A stretch of 18,811 bases of DNA, from NCBI RefSeq assembly GCF_000003605.2, contig NW_003137824.1, positions 374,186-392,996 on the forward strand, written 5' to 3'. Source of the DNA: Saccoglossus kowalevskii. Lineage: Eukaryota; Hemichordata; Enteropneusta; Harrimaniidae. Shown here one piece after another: positions 1 to 8,700 of this stretch; the stretch's first letter is position 1; each line of letters starts with the position of its first letter. Position numbers and translations under genes: made by a program. The notes beneath the pieces were generated by a model. It was not told where the DNA came from. It saw only the letters and a list, made by a program, of their open reading frames with translations, and searched no databases.

Positions 1-431
1 AACAGTTTTATTTGGACGCCACTAAATTACAGTGTCTTAATTATTATAATTACCTTTGCATTGTTTTTCAAACAAATGGAAAGTTTCATAATGTTATGTC
101 TAGGCTACGAGACAAAGCACAGAAAGCACTGTTTAAGATGTACAAAATGCTTTGGATCAGTGGGGAATGTTATTCTGTTAGTCTGGCTAAAAAAATATTT
201 AACTCTATTATCAAACCAACAGCTTTATATGGGGCTGATGTGTGGGGAGGGGTTATGCTAAACATGTACAAGAGGTCTGGTAAAAATAAATGTACAGTCG
301 ACAATTGCAATTTTGAAACAAAACTTTTCTCAGATAAATTAATTGCAGAAAAACTTCACATTAATTTTTGTAAAAGAGTTCTGGGTGTGCACAGGAAAGC
401 ATCTAATGACCCGCGGTATAATCCACTCTAG
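1..431 (+). mobile_element. Non-LTR retrotransposon fragment: C-terminal part of the reverse-transcriptase ORF
   Basis: An open frame runs in from the left edge and stops at 429-431. The apparent start at base 12 is a TTG and is not an initiation site. The translation resembles the region after the RT palm in CR1/L2-like LINEs. A 'YLCIVFQTNGKF' block corresponds to the usual YLG.xF..xG.F. It is followed by a basic helix (SRLRDKAQKALFKMYKM), then 'IKPTALYGADVWG' (the LKP..LYG.EVWG motif) and 'KLHINFCKRVLGVHRKASND' (the H..FCK..LGV....N motif). The frame then ends abruptly without the usual continuation, so this is a truncated copy. It can only be active if the missing parts lie outside the window. 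Clade assignment is by eye. Confidence 0.8.
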
Positions 432-433
432 GC

Positions 434-512
434 ACTCTAGACAAACGAATTACGCTAGCCTTGGATCCAGCCCTTCAGAGCGTTATTCCCAATGCACTTA
501 AGAATGGTCTTT
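434..512 (+). repeat. Dispersed repeat, copy 1 (second copy on the opposite strand at about 8371-8440)
   Basis: The segment containing CTCTAGACAAACG, CGCTAGCC and GGATCCAGCCCTTCAGAGCG followed by TTATTC recurs as its reverse complement near 8371-8440. That copy has small indels (CTCTAGACAGACG, GCTAGCC, GAATCCAGCCCTTCAGAGCG). The match fades at both ends. It lies between the LINE fragment and the left satellite array. The other copy is next to a tRNA-like SINE remnant, so this may be the tail module of that SINE family. Confidence 0.6.
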
Positions 513-520
513 GAAGCCTA

Positions 521-888
521 TGTCGTAATGAGTTTGGTGAACAATTGACACATATCAGATTATTAGAGCATATGTCGTAATGAGCATGATGAACAAATCA
601 CATGTGTCAGATGGCTATAGCATGTGTTGTAATTAGTATGAGGAACAACTGACACATCTCAGTTCAGATTAATAGAGCTTGTGTCGTAATGAGTACGGCG
701 GACAATTGTCACATGTCAGATTGTTATAGCATGTGTCGTAATGAGCACGTTGTGCAACTGATGGATGTTAGATAATTAAAGAATATGTCGTCATGATTAT
801 GATGAACAATTGACACATGTCAGATTGTTATAGCATATGTTGTAATGAGTACGAAAACACATGTCAGATTATTTGAGAATGAATATGA
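521..888 (+). repeat. 52-bp satellite array, left block (about 7 units, inverted relative to the right block)
   Basis: Units begin TGTCGTAATGAG and recur at 521, 573, 625, 682, 734, 786 and 838. All steps are 52 bp except one of 57. Each unit reads TGTCGTAATGAG, a variable part, GAACAATTGACACATGTCAG and ATTATTAGAGCATA. This is the reverse complement of the unit at 2241-3658. Units here are more diverged from each other than in the right block, and the last one decays near 888. Confidence 0.9.
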
Positions 889-1662
889 CGATAGATTAAT
901 TTATATTATGCAAGCATTGAACATTTGGGGCAGAATATAAGTAACACGGAGAATTGCAGGTTATATCAACGAGAGATATTCACTCCAGTCCACCAGAAAG
1001 AAAGGTGATGAGGTTAGGTACGGTGAGATACGGTTGATATTTCTTGGCCCAATAAGGAACCCGTGGCACCGAGGAGTTTCTGGCTTAGAATTGCCGAGAA
1101 GCCGCAGTATTTACTCCAGTATGGAGTATGGTTGACCTTAATACAATTCACGAGATATTTAGTGGCAAATGACTCCTTCGATTTACAAACCCATTTGAAT
1201 TTTGGTGTTTGGGTCTATTGATAATTCCAATTCCCTAAAAAGAATTGAACACAATATTGATGAATAATGGTTTGACATGTGATAATCATTGACACTAATG
1301 TCACAGGAAATGTTTTATTAAAAATAAAAATCGGGGTCAAAAAGGTCGATAATATATGTATACCGGATCAGAAGCCTTATTATATACGTTTTTATTTTAA
1401 TTATATGTTAATTTACGAAGTTTATATTGTATGCACTCGTTGGTGCAGTGAAATATTAAACATATATATGAGTATTTTAATGAAAATGGAGTACATTATT
1501 CTTAGTAGTATTGACAACACACAGGCATACAAATACTAACTTTCTAGGATCTTTATTTTGTCCATATAATCCAGAGTAGAAATATTATGTGTATTTTTGT
1601 ATGTGGAAACATGGCTGGCCCACTCAAAAATATAAAGATGTGAGGTCTGCAGTTCTTTTTTT
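889..1662. other. Spacer between the inverted satellite arrays; no gene recognised
   Basis: There is no reliable gene here. Open frames are short and low in complexity, and I see no transposase, RT or splice-bounded exon. The part from about 940 to 1140 is less AT-rich than its surroundings and could be a decayed repeat. If the flanking inverted arrays are the arms of a foldback-type element, this would be its centre, and it encodes nothing I recognise. Confidence 0.5.
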
Positions 1663-1663
1663 T

Positions 1664-1742
<79 letters not shown>

Positions 1743-1744
1743 TT
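1663..1744 (+). repeat. (TTTA)n microsatellite, about 20 copies
   Basis: TTTA repeats run without visible interruption for about 82 bp after a T-run. The purity suggests a young or currently unstable locus. The (YLFI)n-like translation across it is an artefact of the repeat. Confidence 0.97.
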
Positions 1745-1756
1745 AGAGTAAAAGTA

Positions 1757-1804
1757 ATATATATATATATATATATCCAAGTAACGACAATATATATATA
1801 TATA
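1757..1804 (+). repeat. Two short (AT)n runs
   Basis: Alternating AT covers 1757-1776, and TATATATATATATA covers 1791-1804. They are separated by a short unique stretch and follow directly after the (TTTA)n tract. Confidence 0.9.
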
Positions 1805-1809
1805 CATAT

Positions 1810-2240
1810 GTATATCTGTTCTATTTTTATAGAAGAACCTTCCCAAACAAAAGAAGTTCTAATATTTAAAAAAATAAGAGGTTGTCACTAAACCATGTAC
1901 TTTTATTGTTTGCAGTCTGTATATTACATATCATATTTCTTATTTTCAATAGCATTCGAATAATAGCTCATTTTAACAAAAATAAATTCTTTCCGCTTGT
2001 TTTACCTACAGTGTATTATGCATGTACTGACATGCTGGATGACGTAGATCCCGGACTTCTTCCCAAACATAAGAACATTCAGTGATGCCCATGGACGAAC
2101 GATTAAATGCAACTTCACAACATCTAAAGCATCTAACGCCTGAGCCATTGGATTTCCGAATGAGTTTCTTGGGAAAAACAGTTACTGTCGCCTACAGCGG
2201 CAATCGTCAATATTTAACAAATTAATACTAACATTTAACT
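1810..2240. other. Unassigned sequence before the right satellite array
   Basis: No gene, RNA or recognisable element was seen. A stretch around 2085-2220 is slightly less AT-rich than its surroundings but shows no coding signature that I recognise. Confidence 0.5.
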
Positions 2241-3658
2241 ATTAATTTGACATGTGTCAGTTGTTCATCATAATCATTACGACACATGCTCTATTAATCT
2301 GACATGTGCCAGTTGTTCATCATACTCATTATGACACATGCTCCATTAATCTGACATGTCAGTTGTTCATCGCACTTATTACGACACATGCTCTATTAAT
2401 CTGACATGTGTTAGTTGTTTATCGTACTCATTACGACACAAGCTATATTAATCTGACATGTGTCAGTTGTTCATCGTACTCATTACGACATAAGCTCTAT
2501 TAATCTGACATGTGTCAGTTGTTCATCATACTCATTACGACACATGCTCTATTAATCTGACATGTGCCAGTTGTTCATCATACTCATTACGACACATGCT
2601 ATATTAATCTGACATGTGTGAATTGTTCATCGTACTCATTACGATATAAGCTCTATTAATCTGACATGTGTCAGTTGTTCATCATACTCATTATGACACA
2701 TGCTCCATTAATCTGACATGTCAGTTGTTCATCGCACTCATTACGACACATGCTCTATTAATCTGACATGTGTTAGTCGTTTATCGTACTCATTACAACA
2801 CAAGCTATATTAATCTGACATGTGTCAGGTGTTCATCATACTCATTACGACACATGCTATATTAATCTGACATGTGTGAATTGTTCATCGTACTCATTAC
2901 GACATAAGCTCTATTAATCTGACATGTGTCAGTTGTTCATCATACTCATTACGACACATGCTCTATTAATCCGACATGTGCCAGTTGTTCATCATACTCA
3001 TTACGACACATGCTCTATTAATCTGACATGTGTCAGTTGTTCATCATACTCATTACGACACATGCTCCATTAATCTGACATGTGTCAGTTGTTCATCATA
3101 CTCATTACGACACATGCTATATTAATCTGACATGTGTCAGTTGTTCATCATACTCATTACGACACATGCTCTATTAATCTGACATGTGTGAATTGTTCAT
3201 CGTACTCATTACGACATAAGCTCTATTAATCTGACATGTGTCAGTTGTTCATCATACTCATTACGACACATGCTCTATTAATCTGACATGTGCCAGTTGT
3301 TCATCATACTCATTACGACACATGCTCCATTAATCTGACATGTGTCAGTTGTTCATCGCACTCATTATAGCACATGCTCTATTAATCTGACATGTGTTAG
3401 TTGTTTATCGTACTCATTACGACACAAGCTACATTAATCTGACATGTGTAAGCTGTTCATCGTACTCATTACAACACATGCTCTATTAATCCGACATGTG
3501 TCAGTTGTTTATAGTACTCATTATGACACATGCTCTATTAATCTGACATGTGTCAGTTGTCCATCGTACTCATTACGACACACGCTCATTTAATCTGACA
3601 TGTGTCAGTTGTCCAACATACTCATTACGACATATGTTTTATTAATTTGACATGTGTA
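2241..3658 (+). repeat. 52-bp satellite array, right block (27 units plus a partial one)
   Basis: Units begin ATTAAT and recur at 2241, 2293, 2345, 2395, 2447, 2499, 2551 and onward to 3641. Every step is 52 bp except two of 50 bp (units at 2345 and 2707), both of which lack TG in the GTGTC block. The consensus starts ATTAATCTGACATGTGTCAG, continues TTGTTCATCATACTCATTAC and ends GACACATGCTCT. There are no unique spacers, so it is not a CRISPR array. Variant units recur in blocks: the 50-bp unit followed by a GTGTTAG unit occurs at 2345 and 2707. A three-unit motif (GTGTGAATTG, GTGTCAG, GTGCCAG) recurs at 2861 and 3173. These patterns indicate duplication of several units at a time. Confidence 0.97.
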
Positions 3659-3739
3659 AATGTAGTGGCCAAATGCGAGATGATCATATGCTTTATCCAA
3701 GTCTCACGTAAACGTATTGTAAAAGCAGTTCTGTGACTT

Positions 3740-3754
3740 GCGCCATCTAGTGGC
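3740..3754 (-). promoter_or_regulatory. CTCF-consensus match (candidate insulator or loop anchor)
   Basis: On the minus strand this reads GCCACTAGATGGCGC. The 14 bases CCACTAGATGGCGC agree at every position with the bilaterian CTCF core CCASYAGRKGGCRS. It lies about 80 bp outside the end of the 52-bp array. A single motif match is not proof of occupancy, and short matches also occur inside dispersed repeats. Confidence 0.4.
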
Positions 3755-4550
3755 AATACTTTCGTTTTTATCGGCCATCTTAGATTTGAAGAGTTATAAT
3801 TGAGAAGATAACGCTGTTGAAAGTTTATGTATTTTTGACACAAATAGATGGAATCTCAGCGTTAAAGTGACACAAATAGAAGCGATTGAGTTCCAAGAAT
3901 CAGTGTATTCCCCGGGTTAGCCGATCAGTTTGGTAAGATTAGAAATATTTTATGTTTGTATTGAAACTTTTTCGGTCTATTTTTAGATACTACGCAACAC
4001 TAATCAATGAGACACGTATTTTTGTACATGAATTTACGATAGTTTTATCATTTCTATGATCGACAAAAGATAATATGGGAGTTAACGTATTGAACAGCAT
4101 TAATGCTGGCCCTGAGGTAGATACGAAGTAGATTAATATGGTTAGTGATTTATTCTACATGAAACATGTTATGTTTATTGAATTTTGTTATTTGCCATAT
4201 ATTTAGAGACAACATTGTGAAGTTGTCTGCTTTAGTTAGTTTAGTAAACGTCAACGAACATGACATTATATTAAAAATCCTGTATTTGTTTCTTACAGTT
4301 AATGGGCTAATGGGCCGTTGCCAATTGTATGTTGAATTATTGATGTGATGAGTTATATAGATTAGGATTGAATAAAAGATCCACATTGTTTAAGTTCAAT
4401 TGGTTGTAGCCTTATTGACGATGAGCACTACCCAGGGATACCAGGATGGTTGATGTTATAAGACACCTTACTTAATAGATATAGCATCAAGCCACTACAA
4501 TAAATAAATTGGTTTGAAACTCTTTTAATTTTGATTTAAACGCATATCTT
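3755..4550. other. AT-rich intergenic stretch with no recognised gene
   Basis: Only short open frames lie on either strand (for example near 4150-4386), overlapping each other in antisense and without motifs or splice signals that I trust. It separates the satellite array from the LINE remnant that ends near 4551. Confidence 0.5.
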
Positions 4551-5190
4551 TTATGCCGGGTTTTTTAATTGTGAATTCCATGACATTGAAAGATTAATGT
4601 TGATCCCCAGACAGGTTACATTGGAAACGCCCTCTATCGGCGAGTTGTCGATTTCTAGACAGCCATCAACTTGGACGTGTTTTTGAGCATGATGTATTAT
4701 CATGTAGTTAGTTTTCTCGGCGTTAATTGTGAGCTTATTTGCTTTACACCAGTCTACAACTTTATCAAACTCTGACTTAATACTGTCTTGATTAATTCTG
4801 TTAGTTTTTATGAAGATAAATAAAATAATATCACCAGCAAAAAGACGGAAATCGAAGACGTTAGTACAGGTGTTAATATTGTTAATATAAACTTGAAATA
4901 ACAATGGACCGAGAACCCTTGGGGAATCCCACACTTAATTTGTCTTAGAGATTGCGTAGTGCAGTTTACATTGACTGTTTGCTACCGACTATCTAAATAA
5001 CTTTGAAACAACTGAAGTGGGTGACCCCTAACCCCATAATGTTCAAGTTTGCCAAGCAAAATAGCATGGTCTATTGTATCAAATGCTTTTCAATGAAGAT
5101 GCCATGTGACATAATCTTTGTCCATATATTCTATAATGTCTACGTAATAAGGTGCACAGAAAACACAATCTTATATGGAATAGTCTGCCA
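4551..5190 (-). mobile_element. Dead non-LTR retrotransposon (LINE) fragment, reverse-transcriptase palm region
   Basis: Read from about 5190 down to 4551 on the minus strand, the translation shows several blocks of a LINE reverse transcriptase. These are [20 protein letters not shown] (RT block A), a block matching SYLDSR.Q.V, 'CGIPQG' leading into 'VLGPLLFQVYINNI' (RT block B), 'FRLFAGDIILF' (the catalytic FADD block), 'KLTINAEKTNYMI' and a C-terminal 'NVTCLGI'. It is inactive. There is a stop just before KAFD and another after SYLDSR, a frame change in the PQGS.LGP block, and the second aspartate region reads FAGD instead of FADD. The likely clade is CR1 or Jockey-like. The open frame antisense to it at 5003-5242 is a shadow. 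Confidence 0.85.
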
Positions 5191-5289
5191 GTTTCTGAAT
5201 ACAATAAGTATTAAATGTATAAATCTTCCATTAGCTGCATAGAATAATATTAGCAACAACTACACACGTGACCCGTACACTCATTGATA

Positions 5290-5765
5290 TCATATGGTAC
5301 ACACGGCACATGTCAATTCATTGCCATCAATATATGGACCACATGGGAGTGATCCACATCGACCCTCTACAGGATACAACAACGCGCCATTGAGGTCTGC
5401 GCTACTACCATCTCTTCCTTCAGGATTACGGTCTACACAGATAAATTCCTTGTTTGTTTGGTCATAGTAATCGGACATCAAATAGCCATAATACTCTCTG
5501 GTCCACTCAGTTGACGGGCATTCATTACGAGCAGGAACCATTAAGACGGTACCACGAGAACGAACTCTGCACACTGCACATACTGCATCATGATCGTGCA
5601 AGGCTGACAAAGGGCTGAACGAGTCCACCTCATACTCTGTACCATACATCAAAGCCCTCCACTCTCCTGTACCACTTTCTACGTCGTCATATATAGGATT
5701 CAATGGCAGACATTGGTAGTTAGAACCACTACCTTTATGAGTGTAATGTGCTCCTCCAATGACAC
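5290..5765 (-). CDS. Exon 5 of the membrane collagen: bulk of the C4-like cysteine-rich domain and stop
   Basis: It starts after acceptor CCCACTAG with VIGGAHYTHKGSGSNYQCLP and runs to TGA at 5290-5292. Family blocks in order: G.HYTH.G...NY.CLP, HDHDAVCAVCRV, GTVLMVPARNECP, YYGYLMSDYY, KEFICVDRNPE, SSADLNGALLYPVEGRCGSL, PCGPYIDGNELTCAVC. Cysteines fall at 213, 257, 260, 277, 304, 331, 336, 347 and 350, with C185 in the previous exon. All look intact, so the domain appears functional. An open-frame start near 5703 is only a TTG inside the exon. Confidence 0.92.
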
Positions 5766-8700
5766 CTAGTGGGCAGAATGAACTTTATGTTGTAAAAACA
5801 TTTATTCACTCATTTTGGGTATAATAATTATGGTTAAATCATATTATTGAGAATACATAGAACACGACGTTTGTAGCAAATATCTGACATTCGATTACAA
5901 GTTTGAATAAGCGTTGTTTTCGAGTTTATGGAAAAATCATTCAAAAACATTCACATGTTTTCCGAACATTATTAAAATTATATTATACATACCTTCATAA
6001 ACTAGTTCAGCAGTATCTTCACATGTCGATCTTCCCCATCTCACATACACAGATCCAGTCGTTTCATTTACGTGGCTTGCTGAACTGTCACCACTTACGG
6101 GACCAGTATCGATATCTAAGTTTCTTGAATTGGGACACCCAATACCAGGTGAAGTACCTGGTGTTCCAGCTATTCCAAAAATGTTATATATTTATATTTA
6201 ATTTATATTATATGATAGAGTGGTGGTTTAAAAGAATAAATGCTGGTTCGTGTATTTGATTGACAAATTTTATTCGTGCAAAATGAATTGTAAAACAATC
6301 ATGACTGTTATAATAATACACCACTTACGAATTCCAGGAATTCCATTGTTTCCTGGGAGACCTTGTGGACCAGGGGGTCCTCGCAAAATTGTTGCTAGAA
6401 AAAAACACACACAACATAATCTAGTTATGCTCTGTTCAGTTATGTTGAATACCACCGTGACACCAATATAAGTAAATATGCAAATGTATATGATTTTAAA
6501 ATCTTTTCAAAATCGTTTTTTTGGAAAAAAATCCTGGAAACAACTGATTCTGTTGTGATAGGTATTTTTGATGTTTCGAAACCTTTCACTTAGGTAACCG
6601 GGATTCGATTGTTCCCCACGTTGGACGTTCCCTTCCCGAGACAGCTTCAAATCACTTTTATTACTTGTCAACCATTAGCCAATTACAATAGAGTATAAGA
6701 GACTTTGAGGCGTTGCATCTAAACAAACAGCCAATCACACGAAAGTGTTACACATCATAATACAATTGATTAATCGTCACTATATTAGGAAAACCACTAT
6801 CGTAGTGTCATCGTCAGTTTATATTTATGGGCGCTAATGGTCTTGCAATAACATTCCACAGTTGACATCAATACACATCATTAGTTCTGGACTACGACCA
6901 AGGTACCGCATAAGCTTGAAATCGCAAACTCATGAGAATGTGTCGACTGATCTCAACCAGTCCCGTCATCTGGCCTCATCATTTAACCTTTATCAGTAGA
7001 TGTCATGGCAACCACTATTAAGCCGAAATATAAATCATGATACTGTCAAGAAAATTCAGAAATATATTACGAATAATTCATTAAAAAATTATCATTATTA
7101 CTGATTACACGTTCAGCAATACATGTAAGAAAAATATCTTTAATAAATATGTATTTTGCTCCATAGAAACGAAAGACTTTTACAATGTCGAATATGGGAG
7201 GTTTTATTATAGTATTAGCACGACTTTTACTTTATACTGTATGCACTTCCCGGGATGTACCAATGAATTGTTCGTAGTCATTCAGACATTTCATTTTTGT
7301 ATGGACTGTCAAAAAAGTGTGCTGACTCCATGTTAATACAACTATATAACTTACAGTGCTCAGCCAACCAGCTGAGATCACATGTGACGTGACGTTTGCT
7401 CAGGTGGTGTTCTGATTTGGGGTCATCTTCTCTACTGCGTTCATTCGAGTCTGCCTGTAAATAATAAAAATAAGTTTATAAATAAGCATATTAAACTACA
7501 CTCATTTGATTGTGTGTGAGTGGTACGCATATTATATCTACTCGTTTCTAGTAATGTATAGTAACGTGTCCCTTGCTTGTGTCTACTGGTATTAAACATT
7601 CTTATCATTTGAGGCAAAATTTTACTTAAAAACTATTTCCGAAAACTGGGAACTACTATATTTTTCTGATAAAAAAAGTTTGGTTGTCACTGTCATTTAA
7701 TAATTTACCAATATTTAACTTAATAAATTGTAAACTTTAAGTGAAGATATTTCTACTTTGAGTATAACACTTGATTAAATGTGCACTCAATGTAGAATGT
7801 GTACGAGGTGCAAGCAAACATCAACATGTGTGCGTTGCTGAATGAAAACGTTTGTAACACATTATTGATATTGTTTTACGACTTTGACATTGACAATAGA
7901 GTAAAGTCACGAAAAAATGTGTGGGTGCACATATTATTTGACAGTTATGTCGTTATCGACATATTCATGTGTCTGACTGCTGACATATGTGTGAATTCCT
8001 TCCGAATTCATCTGATTTACGTGAATAACGTGTCAAGAGGCATGATACGCGGCAACATGAAATAACTAGTTTGTCATGCTTGTTTTAATAAGTTGACCAT
8101 TTTATTGAAGAGAAAACTAGGATTTTGTAGCGATTAGTCGCGCTTGCTGCAAGTTTCGCCAGCGAGCTTGGATAAGCGCTTTAGAGCACTCGACCTGTGT
8201 TCGTGCATTCTGCATTCATGAAACTAGTGCATCGGTCTGGGGGTTGTGAGCGGGCCTTACTTACGAGTCAGTTTGCACATGCGAGTTCCAATGATAATGT
8301 ACTGAAGTCATGGAGACAGTTAATCAGTGATGAATTCTGAGCCGACTACGTACAAATATGTTGCGATACACCAGACCATTAAGAATAACGCTCTGAAGGG
8401 CTGGATTCCACTGGCAGGCTAGCGTCTGTCTAGAGGGTCGTGGACTTTGCCACAGGATGGCACTGCAGTGTTTGAGTTTGGGGTATTTTGACAGTATCTC
8501 TAATTATTATTTATAGTTTAATTAGTTCTTGTACTACAATTGGTATGACATAAACCCATACTCAAAACGTCTGCTGCATGCTCGGGTAGCTTTTGCCGTA
8601 CATCTATACAAAAGGGAGCACAAAGAGCGACGCCGGCTGTGTTTGTAAAAGGTGACCCTTAGTCAGGCTGAAGCTGCTGAAATTAGATTTATAAAACCAA

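Noticed and set aside
1589-1891. 100-aa plus-strand open frame
   Set aside because: Most of it is translated (TTTA)n and (AT)n microsatellite.
2241-3658. CRISPR-like regular repeat
   Set aside because: The units are contiguous 52-mers without unique spacers, the genome is clearly eukaryotic, and no cas genes are present.
4420-4470. A GIPG-like reading on the minus strand suggesting another collagen exon
   Set aside because: Only a single triplet pair before a stop, with no splice signals. The collagen gene already ends at 5290.
5003-5242. 79-aa plus-strand open frame
   Set aside because: It is antisense to the LINE reverse-transcriptase fragment.
7799-8065. 88-aa plus-strand open frame
   Set aside because: The apparent start is not ATG, it has no domain or splice context, and it lies in an intron of the opposite strand.
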